From positions 62,001-126,000 of the forward strand of contig CAYZVC010000003.1 in NCBI GenBank assembly GCA_964482035.1: DNA of 64,000 nucleotides, in the 5' to 3' direction. Source of the DNA: JANJWP01 sp964482035 (GTDB lineage: Bacteria > Patescibacteriota > Gracilibacteria > BD1-5 > UBA2023). The position numbers and the translations under genes were made by a program. Position 1 is the stretch's first letter; every line of letters begins with the position of its first letter. Positions 9,003 through 17,494 of the stretch are shown piece after piece. The notes beneath the pieces are model-generated. The model saw nothing but the letters and a program-made list of their open reading frames with translations. It made no database searches and was not told the origin of the DNA.

Positions 9003-9734
9003 TTATTCGAAATCCGCCCTCCCCATGCCTCCGCGCATCATGTGCGAGCCCTTTCAGGACCCCTGCCCAAACCAAGGCATGAGACGTTCGGCAACGAAAA
9101 CGCCCGAACCGGAAACCGCTCCCGTGACGCGGATCTTCGTTCACGTTTCCACACGGGTCCGCCCCATGGCGAAGGCAGAATCCGTCACGACCGACCATTC
9201 GATTCCGTCGAGAGCTTCAAGCGTGAACCCGCTTGCGGTGACCGATTTGACGGTACCGGCCATGCGTCCGTTCTCCGGTTCGTTCCACGAAGACGCCGAA
9301 TACACGAAATTCGAAACCCCGGGAGCCGCGTCGATCAGGTACGAATGCATCATCGGACCGAATCCGAACCATCGGAACGCGGTCGCTGCTACGAAAACGA
9401 GAGCCAACCAAACAAACGCGTTTCCAAGCGTTCCATACCGGTATCCGGTGGCGGTGTTTCGGTATCCGAAGGCCGCGATGACGAGAGCGCCGAGCGCCGC
9501 TACCGACCAAAAGAACAGCGGGAACGGCGACATCCCGCCCATGCGGTACCCGTATCCGAAATATTCGGAAAAATCCCCGAACGTGAACGCGAGAAAAAGA
9601 ACGGAGAGCAGGCCGGAAAGGGCGACGACGGTCCATATTCCCGCGCGTTCCGCAGCGACGCGTTCTTTGGAAAGCGGTACGATTTCACGCTTTTCGATTT
9701 CGGAGAGGACTTTCTCCTTCATGGAAGTTTTCAT
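9003..9734 (-). CDS. Membrane protein next to ECF sigma factor, putative anti-sigma
   Basis: 243 residues with two TGA codons as Gly. A charged N-terminus (about 1-30) is followed by three or four hydrophobic segments (WTVVALSGLLSVLFLAFTF; FPLFFWSVAALGALVIAAFG; AFVWLALVFVAATAF). An extracytoplasmic domain at the C-terminus contains a small beta-barrel-like sequence, MAGTVKSVTASGFTLEAL...TKIRVTGAVSGSGVFVAERL, like DUF5666 domains. It ends with a Gly/Met/His tail before TAA 9003-9005. The ATG lies 12 bp after the sigma-factor stop, the classic position for an anti-sigma factor; that role is inferred from position alone. Confidence 0.65.
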
Positions 9735-9746
9735 ATTTCGAGAGTG

Positions 9747-10310
9747 TTACTGGCCGCAGCGGAGCGTTACCATGAGTTCTTTGAGTTTGGTTCTTCAGCG
9801 GTTCACCAAAGTGCTCGCGGTACCGACGGGGATCTTGAGGATGTCGGAGATTTCCTGGTACGAATATCCCTCCAGACATTTAAGCACGATGGCCTCCGCA
9901 TACTCCGCCGGCAAAAGCGAGACGGCCTTCCTCACGCAATCGCGGACGTCTTTTTTCGCCAAATCGTCTTTCGGGGTATTCCCGTCGGAAAGTCCTTGGA
10001 CGAAAGGCGCGTATTCCTCGTCTTCGAGCGAGATTTTCAGGTGTTCCTTTTTGCGTTTTCGGAAATCGTCGATCACGGCGTTGTGCGCGATGCGGTACAG
10101 CCAACTCGAAAACGACCACCGCGGATCATATTCGTTTATGTGGCGGTAGGTTTTGACGAATATTTCCTGGACGAGGTTTTCAGCCTCCTCATGGGAAACT
10201 CACGAAATGCGCACCACGTACCGCAAAAGTTTGTCGGCATAGGCGTCGACGACTTCCGAAAACGCCTCCGGATCGCGGTTTACGCGTTCTATGAGCCCTA
10301 TCGCGTCCAT
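9747..10310 (-). CDS. ECF-subfamily RNA polymerase sigma factor
   Basis: 187 residues with two TGA codons read as Gly. Region 2: EAENLVQEIFVKTYRHINEY followed by WSFSSWLYRIAHNAVIDDFR (about 45-90). Region 4: LLPAEYAEAIVLKCLEGYSY then QEISDILKIPVGTASTLVNR-G-RTKLKEL (about 125-180), where the TGA gives the Gly of the usual NRGRxKL end of the recognition helix. ECF factors direct RNA polymerase to stress or envelope promoters and are usually held by a membrane anti-sigma; a membrane-protein gene follows directly. Confidence 0.92.
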
Positions 10311-10372
10311 ATCGGGAAAATGGGATACCTCCGTTCCATACGGCGAAGCGGCTGGAAATTATTCAAAAACGC

Positions 10373-10792
10373 CTACCGCGCTCCGAGCGCGTATCCGGCC
10401 ATCAAAAGCACCACGAGGCGGTACGATGCGGAAAGGGTGATTTTGGCGAACATCCATTTCCGGTCGTCATTTCCCCAAAGGGTGGCCGTTACATAGGTAG
10501 GGAGGACGAATCCCGCCCAAACGAAGGCGCCCACGAGGTATCCGGGAACGTCCGGACGGATGGAGACGGCGTACGCGAGGGCCGTAACCATGGCAAAACA
10601 TGCCGCGATTTCCGGAACGAGGAGCTTCCAAAGCCCTTTGGCCGCTTCTTCGGCGACTTTCTTGGGGATTTTTCCGTCCGCCCAATGGATCTTCATCCAG
10701 AGTTTTCCGAAAAGCGGGCCGAACCAGAGGGCTCATCCCGCCCAAGCGGCGAGGGAAATGCCGACGATCGCCGGCCAATTGAGAGATTCCAT
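10373..10792 (-). CDS. DUF1761-like small membrane protein
   Basis: 139 residues; TGA read as Gly in SLAAWAG-G-ALWFGPLFGKLW. Four hydrophobic segments: an N-terminal helix, EIAACFAMVTALAYAVSI, YLVGAFVWAGFVLPTYVTAT and SASYRLVVLLMAGYALGA. The arrangement, with WFGPLFGKLWM after helix 1, matches the DUF1761 family of unknown function. It ends in TAG. Convenient neighbours on both sides share its strand but gaps of about 60 bp leave operon structure open. Confidence 0.65.
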
Positions 10793-10852
10793 ACGAATGG
10801 TAGGAAAGGATAAACGTCTCATCATATCTTCCGAACCCAAGAAATCCAGCGT

Positions 10853-11923
10853 TTAGTTTCGGACGATTTCGAAATCGGGCAACCCGTAGAAACCGGCATA
10901 TCTGCGGGCTTCTTTTTCGAGCTCTTCGGAAGTCACCGAAAAACCGGGAAGGATTTCCGGGAAAATGACGACCCGATCCTTTTTGAACGTCCGCTTCCAG
11001 CTTCCCACGATCTTTCCACCCTTCATGACGAGCGGAAAGAATATCCCGTTGACGGTTAAGAGTTTTCCGTGATGTTCGACGTCGGCGACGGGCGAACGAT
11101 CCTTGTATCCGAGAAAATATTCGTCAAAGCCTCCAAGGAGCCGGATTTCGTCGGATTCTTCAGGATAACCCGTGGTTTTCGAAAAGTAATACGTTTTTCC
11201 GTTTTCGTTCAACGTTTCGAGTTCGTTCGAAATCAGGGAAACGGCGGTTTTGCATTCGGTTTTTCCAAGACCGCACCACCATGCCAAATCGTCCACGGTA
11301 GCGGGAGAATGGCTTCGGAAATACGTCCTCGCGAGCTCCGCGAGTTGTTCGTCGCGAGAAAGTTCCGGGGTTTTCGTAATCCATTCCTCCAGAAGGACGA
11401 ACGTTTCTTCTTTTTCGGTCGGCGGGCCGAAACAAATGAGTCAACGAGTGGCCGCGTAGCACGCGAGATGGTACGTCCATTGCGTTCACATGGGAATTCC
11501 CGCCGTTTTGAGAACGTCGGTCAACTCCGAACGTGAGAGCGCTTTTCCCGAGCGAAGCGCCGAATCCATGGTTTCGAGCGCTTTCTCCGCGTAAGCGTCA
11601 GAAATTCAAAGGAATTCGCGCCTTTTCGCAAAGCCCGAAAGCGTCTTCGACGCGCAGAGCGAAAGGAGCCAGCGGACGTTTTTCGGATCGACGTAGTGGA
11701 GCGTTCCGCGCATCGGCCACGTGCGCACTATGGCACCGCGCGAACAGGCGTCGCGGACGGCGGTTTCGGTCGAACCTTCTATTCTCGAACCGATCGCCCA
11801 AGTAGATTGCGGAATGTCTTGCGCCTGCATGCAGCCGTAATGCGCCACTACTTCTTCCGGAGTGGAAAACCGCAGTGCGGAAACGGCGTGCGAAGCGAGG
11901 CGAAGGGAAAGGAAGTCGGGCAT
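10853..11923 (-). CDS. AlkZ-like winged-helix DNA-binding protein
   Basis: 356 residues with three TGA codons as Gly. It matches the HTH_42/AlkZ family (DNA glycosylases for interstrand crosslinks and alkylated bases, and relatives). Signatures: LSLRLASHAVSALRFSTPEE, VAHYGCMQAQDIPQSTWAIG (family QxQ motif), GAIVRTWPMRGTLHYVDPKN, and in the C-terminal half LLGGFDEYFLGYKDRS, VNGIFFPLVMKGGKIVGSWK. Those features fit a base-excision glycosylase, but not all family members are shown to be active. It ends in TAA and lies 12 bp downstream of the Bax-inhibitor-like gene. Confidence 0.82.
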
Positions 11924-11935
11924 GGACGGAAACGT

Positions 11936-12562
11936 CTAGCGATTGCCGCTGGCGCGGAGAAATATTTCCAGCAGGTTCAAAAACAGGTTGAGGATGTCCA
12001 GATAGAGGCTCATAGAAATATCCACGGCCGCTCACCACGTACGGTCTCACGCGATTTTTTGAAGCCTGTTGAAGTCGTACACGAGGTACAGAACGAAGAG
12101 CATCGATCCGACATACGGGAGAACGAGAGCGGCGAACGACGATTTCAGCCAAAACGAATTCAAAAGGGAAAAAACGATCAGCATGAAGAGCGCCAAGGTC
12201 AGGTATCCCTTCAAAAAGCCGAAATCCATACCGGAAAACATGCCGAGCCATCAGGTTCCCACGGTCGCCGCGGCCGTGCATACGAGCGCTTGGGTGATGG
12301 CGTTTCCGCGCCCGTTCTGGGAAATCATGTTCATCAACGGTCCCAGCATCCAGCCGAACCAGGCCGAAAACGCGGCCAGTAAGACGAGGTTGACCGGGTA
12401 ATCGTTACGGAAAACCATCGCCGCGAGCATGATCGCCAACGTTACGAGGATGCCGGCGACCCTGCCGACTACGGCTTCTTTATTGAACGCGGAAACCGCC
12501 GCGGTAATGAGAAGCATCGCTCCGACGATGGAGAAGGTACGGACGAAGAGGATATCGAACAT
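11936..12562 (-). CDS. Bax inhibitor-1/YccA-like membrane protein
   Basis: 208 residues, three TGA as Gly (after AAATVGT, RLQKIA and DRTW). Six to seven hydrophobic segments and the C-terminal signature LVYDFNRLQKIA...DISMSLYLDILNLFLNLLEI place it in the BI-1 family of pH-sensitive membrane channels/regulators. Size is normal for the family. It ends in TAG, 12 bp before alkZ-like, forming a two-gene unit. Confidence 0.8.
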
Positions 12563-12636
12563 GGGACCGTATGTGGAAAGGATTTCCAGAAGGGTATCCG
12601 AAGGCTGGAGAAATGAAAATCAGCTTTCATTTCGTT

Positions 12637-12664
12637 TTGACAAACCGCTTTATCCAAATAAAGT
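12637..12664 (+). promoter_or_regulatory. Promoter of the TrpR-family gene
   Basis: TTGACA (12637-12642), 16-bp spacer, TAAAGT (12659-12664). The first operator palindrome overlaps the spacer and -10. Confidence 0.6.
12648..12663. promoter_or_regulatory. Operator 1, palindrome over -10
   Basis: CTTTATCCAAATAAAG: perfect 6-bp arms. Its centre is 30 bp from that of operator 2. Confidence 0.7.
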
Positions 12665-12677
12665 CGTTTTCAGATTA

Positions 12678-12693
12678 CTTTATCAAACTAAAG
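12678..12693. promoter_or_regulatory. Operator 2, palindrome before the start codon
   Basis: CTTTATCAAACTAAAG: 5-bp perfect arms, sharing CTTTATC-AA-TAAAG with operator 1. It ends three bases before the ATG at 12697. Confidence 0.7.
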
Positions 12694-12696
12694 CAA

Positions 12697-13026
12697 ATGG
12701 AAACGGCGGCGCTCAAGGCGGAGTCTCTCGAAATCTGCGAAATCCTCTCGAGGACCAATTCGCCGGACAGCGCTTTCGCCTTCCTCCGAGACATGCTCTC
12801 CGAAAAGGAAATCGTCGAATTTTCCCGCCGTTTCAAGGTCGCCAAAATGCTTTCCGAAGGCGCGTCTTACTCCGTCATCGAAAACGAGACCGGAATGAGC
12901 TCCACGACCATCGCCCGCGTTTCCAAATTCCTCTCGGGCGAATTCGGCGGCTACCGCGACGCCATCTCCATGCTCAAATCCGTTACCGACAAGCACCACT
13001 CCGGCCATCGCCCCCGGAGCGTTTAA
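12697..13026 (+). CDS. TrpR/YerC-family transcriptional regulator
   Basis: 109 residues. TrpR-superfamily fold: EICEILSRTNSPDSAFAFLR, DMLSEKEIVEFSRRFKVAKM, then the helix-turn-helix LSEGASYSVIENETGMSSTTIARVS (about 60-85; location only). YerC/YecD-type members bind short palindromes. Two palindromes of the same sequence lie between its promoter and start codon, so self-repression is likely. ATG 12697 is chosen because it follows the operators and starts the family domain. It ends in TAA, followed by a G/C-rich hairpin and T6 (13052-13085). Confidence 0.85.
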   Translation: METAALKAESLEICEILSRTNSPDSAFAFLRDMLSEKEIVEFSRRFKVAKMLSEGASYSVIENETGMSSTTIARVSKFLSGEFGGYRDAISMLKSVTDKHHSGHRPRSV

Positions 13027-13051
13027 CGTACCTGAAAACGTTACCTTCCAG

Positions 13052-13085
13052 AATGGGGCTTCCGCAATACGGGGCCCCTTTTTTA
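13052..13085 (+). terminator. Probable terminator after the TrpR-family gene
   Basis: GGGGC...GGCCCC with a long loop, then T6. Moderately convincing. Confidence 0.5.
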
Positions 13086-13108
13086 CCAAACCGATCACCC
13101 CTCCTTTT

Positions 13109-13753
13109 ATGAAAACCCCCACCATCTCCGAAACCGCTCCGATTTCCACCAAAACCCGCCTCTACAAACAGGTCTTCGGCGAAGCGCCGTGGAACGAAGG
13201 CTTCGTCTGTCGAAGTTGCGAAACCCTCTATCCGACTTCCAGCGGAAAACCGGAAACCTGCCGGAACTGCGGCGATGAAAAAATCGAAGAATTCTACGAC
13301 GACGTCGAACTCTCCGGGGAACTCGAAGCCCTTACGAAAAAAGAAGGATACGTCGAGCGCGTGGCCGAAATCATGGACGACGGTCTCGTAGGCTTCGCCT
13401 GGGGCTGGACGTCCGACCTCGACGCCCTCAACCGCGAAAAGCTCTCGCTCGATGCCGGAGGCCTGTCCGCCATGCGGGCCAACATTGCCAAACGTTTCCC
13501 CGAATACGACGGATCCCCCGTCTACTACTTCGCCGAAATCGGCGTCCGCGCCGAATGCCGGGGCCAAGACGTCGCTGGAGAACTCTACCGTTCCAAAATG
13601 GAAGGCGCGAAAAACCTCGGGAAGAAATACTCGGTCGTCCGAACGACCCGAAAATCCGACGTGCCGTTCAAATGGTTCGTCCGCGACGGGTTCGAAGTCG
13701 TCTACGAATACGGCGACGACCGCGACCGCGTCATCCTCATGAAGGTCCTCTAA
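13109..13753 (+). CDS. GNAT acetyltransferase with N-terminal zinc ribbon
   Basis: 214 residues. A four-cysteine zinc ribbon (C34, C37, C51, C54 in CRSC...CRNC) is followed by a GNAT domain: YYFAEIGVRAECRGQDVAGE is motif A, with KYSVVRTTRKSDVPFKWFVR and FEVVYEYGDDRDRVILMKVL as the C-terminal strands. Substrate unknown. It ends in TAA, 12 bp before the VanX-like gene, suggesting co-transcription. Confidence 0.8.
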   Translation: MKTPTISETAPISTKTRLYKQVFGEAPWNEGFVCRSCETLYPTSSGKPETCRNCGDEKIEEFYDDVELSGELEALTKKEGYVERVAEIMDDGLVGFAWGWTSDLDALNREKLSLDAGGLSAMRANIAKRFPEYDGSPVYYFAEIGVRAECRGQDVAGELYRSKMEGAKNLGKKYSVVRTTRKSDVPFKWFVRDGFEVVYEYGDDRDRVILMKVL

Positions 13754-13765
13754 TCCGCACGAAAC

Positions 13766-14581
13766 ATGTCCGCAACCGCCCTTCGACGAACCCTCGACGA
13801 ACTCCAGGCGTTCGTACTCCGGGAATATTCCGATACCGAACTCCTCGCATTGCGCGAGGGGTTCGCGGGATATTCCGAAGAAGAATTCCTCGTCGCCACG
13901 CTCGAAAAATGCCCCACCGAATCCGAAGTCGCGAGCGTTGCCGTTCGGGATTGCGGGGAAAAATTCATCGAACTCGACCCCGAAGAATTCAAGATCCTCC
14001 CTTCGGGACTCTCCGCCCAGACGTCCGGAAATTCGATCTTCGTCCGCAGCGGAATCGCGGGGAAAATGCTTCGCGCCAACGCGCGGCTCCGTATCGAAAA
14101 TCCGAATTTCAGACTCTCGGTGAAATGCGGATACCGTGAACTCTGACCCCAGACTGACGGATATCTCGCCGCGATGGAAGAAGCCAAAACCGCGCTTTCG
14201 GCGTATTCGCCCAAAATCCAGGAAGCCTTCGCTTCGCTGTCGGTGGCGAGCCCCGTCATCGCCGCGCACCCCACCGGCGGCGCGGTCGACGTGGGAATCT
14301 GGAATTCCGTCACCGGGCGCGAACTCGATTTCTGAGTGCCGAGCTTTCCGGGCGATTCGCTCCAAGACCGCGATTCGATGTTCCTCAATTGGAAAAACCT
14401 CTCGCTTGAGGCGATGAGAAACCGCCTCCTGCTGGCCCGAACGATGGTCAATGAAGGATTCTGGCTGTTCCCCTGAGAGTTCTGGCACTTTTCCTCAGGC
14501 GACGCCGAAAGCGCCGCCGCGCTCGGAATGCGCGAATCGAAGTATTCCCAAATCGCGCGCTTCGCCGATTTGCCGAGATAA
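13766..14581 (+). CDS. VanX-like M15D D-Ala-D-Ala dipeptidase
   Basis: 271 residues; four TGA codons read as Gly. The zinc site is intact: HPTGGAVDVGIW gives the HxxxxxxD ligands, and EFWHFS gives the catalytic Glu and the third ligand His. Two TGA glycines sit in LFP-G-EFWHFS-G-GD and one in ELDF-G-VPSF, all family glycine positions. The enzyme should cleave D-Ala-D-Ala or related peptidoglycan peptides. The roughly 90-residue N-terminal part varies in the family. It ends in TAA. A second M15D protein is at 60977-61747. Confidence 0.85.
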
Positions 14582-14677
14582 TTTCTTTTTTCTTCCGGTT
14601 CGTTCTTGGGATTCCCAAGTACAAACACTGGAGAAACGGCATCCGGCATAACGAATGCCGATCCTAACCAAAAAAAC

Positions 14678-15988
14678 ATGAAATACGTACTCGGCATCGG
14701 AGATGAGAACCCCGAATTCAAAGAGTTTTCAAAGGAATTCGCATTGGACGGACTCCTGAAAAGGGAGTTTTCCGAAGACGAAGAACTCGAAGCGACGGTC
14801 CGAAGCATCGGAAAAAACGTACGTACCCGCGGCGACTCCGCCGTACGCGAACTGACCGAAAAATTGGACGGGGCAAGGCTTGAAAATTTCGCCGTGACCC
14901 CCGAGGAATTCGCCCGTGCGGAAGCTCTCGTAAAAGACGACGCGAAAGCCGCCGTCGAAACCGCGATTTCGAACGTCGAAAAATTCCACATGCGCCAGAA
15001 ACCGGCAGATTCCGTTCCGGAAGACACTGCCGAAGGCGTTTCGTGTTGGCGCGAATTCCGCGCGATCGAACGCGTGGGACTCTACGTCCCGGGCGGAACC
15101 GCGGCACTCTTCTCCACCGTAATCATGCTCGCCGTTCCCGCGAAAATCGCCGGATGCCGCGAAATCGCCCTCTGCACTCCCCCGAATCTCCAAGGGGAAG
15201 CCGCTCCCGCCGTACTCTACGCCGCCAAAAGGCTCGGAATCACCGAAGTCTACAAAATCGGATGAGCGCAGGCAGTGTTCGCCATGGGTTTTTGAACGGA
15301 AAGCGTGAAGCCCGTCGACAAGATTTTCTGACCGGGCAATTCGTTCGTCACCGAAGCGAAAAACCAGGTTTCCAAATCCTGCGCCATCGACATGCCTGCC
15401 GGTCCGAGCGAAGTGCTCGTCATCGCCGACCGTGACGCCGACGCGGCGTTCGTGGCTTCCGACCTCCTTTCGCAATGCGAACACGGCAAGGATTCGCAAG
15501 CCGTTCTCATAAGCGACTGCAAAGAAAAAATCCGCGAAACCCTCGCGCAAGTCCGTGTGCAAGCCAAGCGGCTTTCACGAACCGAATCCGTCGTAAGTTC
15601 CATGAAAAAGAGCTTCGCGATTCTCGTCGACGACATGGACGAAGCCGTGGAAGTTTCCAACTCGTACGCGCCGGAGCACCTGATTCTCCAAATTTCGGAT
15701 TGGGAAAAGCGCGTCCGTGGAATCATGAACGCCGGAAGCGTGTTCTGCGGCGCGTTTTCGCCCGAATCGGCCGGAGATTACTGCAGCGGAACCAACCACA
15801 CCCTCCCAACTTCGGGATTCGCCAAATCGTTTTCCTGAGTGGGCGTCGAAAGTTTCGGCAAATGGGTGACCTTCCAGAATCTCAGCCGAAAAGGTTTGGC
15901 GGGAATCGCCGGAGATACGGTCGCGATGGCCCGCAAAGAAGGGCTCGACGGCCACGCCAACGCGGTAACGGTGAGGATTGGGGCGTAG
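14678..15988 (+). CDS. hisD: Histidinol dehydrogenase
   Basis: 436 residues (E. coli HisD has 434), with four TGA codons read as Gly. It makes histidine from histidinol in two NAD-dependent oxidations. Conserved blocks: ERVGLYVPGGTAALFSTVIM, KIG-G-AQAVFAMGF-G-TESV, KIF-G-PGNSFVTEAKNQVS, IDMPAGPSEVLVIAD and SPESAGDYCSGTNHTLPTSG. The zinc ligands are present (Gln and His in LLSQCEHG, Asp in SAGDY, His in DGHANAV). The TGA codons fall exactly on invariant glycines, among the best evidence for recoding. No other his gene is in the window. It ends in TAG, shortly before a shared terminator. Confidence 0.95.
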
Positions 15989-16032
15989 GGAGTCTTCGAG
16001 CGTCCCAAATCAGTCCTTCCGACAAATGAAAA

Positions 16033-16056
16033 AGTCCGCGGGAAGCGGGCTTTTTT
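16033..16056. terminator. Terminator between hisD and the small-ORF cluster
   Basis: AGTCCGC/GCGGGCT stem with a T6 run on the plus side and A-run on the other; used by both convergent units. Confidence 0.7.
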
Positions 16057-16276
16057 AATGTCAGAGCAGGTCGCGAACGTACGAAATCGCGTCACGATAG
16101 CCCAACTCATTTCCTTTGTCGTCCACGAATTTTCCGCGGCTCTCCTTATATATCGCGTACGTATCCTGCGGTTCTCCGCCGTTTTTGCGATAGAAAACGG
16201 GGGCGGTGCCGCCCGGCGAGAAGACCACGATTTCGTCGTCGCCATGTTTGAAACGAAACAACTCCATTTCGGTCAT
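16055..16276 (-). CDS. Small protein, family A copy 1
   Basis: About 73 residues (MTEMELFRFKHGDDEIVVFS...), with AAAGGAG 8 bases before the ATG. It is homologous to the 17012-17227 protein: both contain VFYRKNGG, a Tyr/Lys segment and end R-D-L/M-L followed by TGA. Here TGA is followed at once by CAT-TAA, so with recoding the protein ends DLL-G-H. No known family recognised; the sequence looks like a small beta-rich single domain. Confidence 0.65.
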
Positions 16277-16296
16277 GTCACTACTCCTTTGAAAGA

Positions 16297-16322
16297 AAAG
16301 ACGGCCGAAGCCGTCTTTTTTG
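16297..16322 (-). terminator. Terminator-like hairpin between ORFs B1 and A1
   Basis: GACGGC-TTCG-GCCGTC (minus strand) with a T-run. Near-copy of the hairpin at 16684-16709. Confidence 0.7.
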
Positions 16323-16354
16323 CGAATCGACGGCTTGCCGATTTTCGAGCTCGC

Positions 16355-16573
16355 TCACAGTTGCCGGTTGATCTTGGCGCGCTGTTCGCTGAAGCTCATT
16401 CCGCGAGCCTCCAACAGCCTGGAGTACATACCCAGTTCGCTGCAGAGGGCTTCCGCCGAATACTCGGACCTCCTTCCGTCGAATATCCGGTTTCGTTCCT
16501 TTTCGATGCCGACGCAGCGCGCGATGAGCGCGTCGTCATGAAGTTCGTCGAGATTGCTGGTAGGATACATCAT
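16355..16573 (-). CDS. Small protein, family B copy 1, ends at a TGA
   Basis: 72 residues (MMYPTSNLDELHDDALIARC...), preceded by AGAAGGAG. It is homologous to 16739-16957: both share LIARCVxIExxRN, a helical middle and LEARGMSFxEQRxxI. Predicted mainly helical and charged; no known family. The homologous C-terminus is followed by TGA (16355-16357). No TAA/TAG occurs before the next ORF, which is in the same frame. Confidence 0.65.
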   Translation of the reverse strand: MMYPTSNLDELHDDALIARCVGIEKERNRIFDGRRSEYSAEALCSELGMYSRLLEARGMSFSEQRAKINRQL

Positions 16574-16599
16574 GATAACGCTCCTTCTATTGGATGTTT

Positions 16600-16687
16600 G
16601 TTTGGATTGGATACCCGGGGTTTTCCCGATGGCACGATGGGAGAATACCCGGGGGAGTTGCGAAAAAATCGGAAGAAAAAAGAAAAA
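16600..16687. repeat. 88-bp direct repeat, copy 1
   Basis: Identical to 17252-17339 except for one base (about 87 of 88). It lies upstream of ORF B1 on the minus strand and contains two ATACCCGGGG motifs, so it may hold a shared promoter or leader structure. Confidence 0.95.
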
Positions 16688-16709
16688 GACGGCCGGAGCC
16701 GTCTTTTTT
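16684..16709 (-). terminator. Terminator-like hairpin after ORF B2
   Basis: GACGGC-TCCG-GCCGTC followed by T5 on the minus strand, between ORF B2 and the leader repeat of ORF B1. Confidence 0.7.
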
Positions 16710-16738
16710 GCGAATCGGCTTTGGGCCGAATTCCGGCT

Positions 16739-16957
16739 TCACGAACGGAGATACCCATCGATTCTGGTACGCTGTTCGTTGAAGCTCATGCCGCGCGCCT
16801 CGAGGACGTCGTGGTAGCGGTTCAACTCGTCGATGAGCTCATTATCCGACATCCCATGGGCGCGAGGATTGTTCCGAAGCCGTTCAATTTGAACGCAGCG
16901 GGCAATCAGATCCTGATTAGTGAGCTCGCCGATATTGTTTTGCGAATAGAACGTCAT
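16739..16957 (-). CDS. Small protein, family B copy 2, ends at a TGA
   Basis: 72 residues (MTFYSQNNIGELTNQDLIAR...), with AAGGAGAAGG upstream of the ATG. Paralogue of 16355-16573 with a shared LEARGMSF block near the C-terminus. It ends ...DGYLRS-TGA; a terminator hairpin follows 30 bp later. If TGA is Gly the frame stays open through the terminator, the 88-bp repeat and into ORF B1. Confidence 0.65.
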   Translation of the reverse strand: MTFYSQNNIGELTNQDLIARCVQIERLRNNPRAHGMSDNELIDELNRYHDVLEARGMSFNEQRTRIDGYLRS

Positions 16958-17011
16958 GATTCCTTCTCCTTCTTGGCGTAAGATTGGGCGGCCGGAGCCG
17001 CCGTTCCCGGT

Positions 17012-17227
17012 TCAGAGCATGTCGCGAATGCGGGATTCCGCTTCGTTCCAGCTCAGGGTTTTGCCGCTGGTGGCGACGAAGATGCCGCGGTCGGCCTTGT
17101 AGTACATGCCGGCGCTCCGGGACGATCCGCCGTTTTTACGGTAGAACACGTCGGAGGTGCCGCTTCCGGTGAAAGCGTTGACGCGATCGCCGTTATGCAT
17201 GAAATCGAACAGTTGCTTCTCGCACAT
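17012..17227 (-). CDS. Small protein, family A copy 2, ends at a TGA
   Basis: 71 residues (MCEKQLFDFMHNGDRVNAFT...), first gene of the cluster, with AAGGAG before the ATG. Paralogue of 16055-16276 with the same VFYRKNGG core and R-D-M-L end before TGA 17012-17014. The next ORF (B2) starts 55 bases further, in the same frame, without any TAA/TAG between. Function unknown. Confidence 0.65.
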   Translation of the reverse strand: MCEKQLFDFMHNGDRVNAFTGSGTSDVFYRKNGGSSRSAGMYYKADRGIFVATSGKTLSWNEAESRIRDML

Positions 17228-17251
17228 GATGTCGCTCCTTGATTGGTGTTG

Positions 17252-17339
17252 GTTTGGATTGGATACCCGGGGTTTTCCCGATGGCACGATTGGAGAATAC
17301 CCGGGGGAGTTGCGAAAAAATCGGAAGAAAAAAGAAAAA
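17252..17339. repeat. 88-bp direct repeat, copy 2
   Basis: Partner of 16600-16687, upstream of ORF A2. One mismatch. The spacing of 652 bp fits duplication of a whole leader plus gene unit. Confidence 0.95.
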
Positions 17340-17372
17340 ATTTGAGACCGAATCCTTTGATGCGAGTTCGTT

Positions 17373-17400
17373 TTGACAAACCCATCCCCGTTCATACACT
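17373..17400 (+). promoter_or_regulatory. Promoter of the HemN-like gene
   Basis: TTGACA (17373-17378), 16-bp spacer, TACACT (17395-17400). Confidence 0.65.
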
Positions 17401-17409
17401 TTTAAGTGT
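17396..17409. promoter_or_regulatory. Palindrome overlapping the -10 of the HemN-like gene
   Basis: ACACTT-TT-AAGTGT, 6-bp perfect arms covering the -10 and start region: an operator candidate with no assigned protein. Confidence 0.5.
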
Positions 17410-17494
17410 CGTTAATACACCTCATTGAAATAACGAAACGAAAATCTAACCATCCTTTCGTATTCTAATAAGCGTACTTATAACACTTTCAAAG

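Noticed and set aside
14678..15988. hisD and other TGA-interrupted genes as pseudogenes
   Set aside because: The interruptions are always TGA, never TAA, TAG or frameshifts, and fall on conserved glycines in many unrelated families.
16055..17339. Small-ORF cluster as an insertion sequence or CRISPR array
   Set aside because: No transposase, no terminal inverted repeats and only two copies of an 88-bp repeat 652 bp apart.
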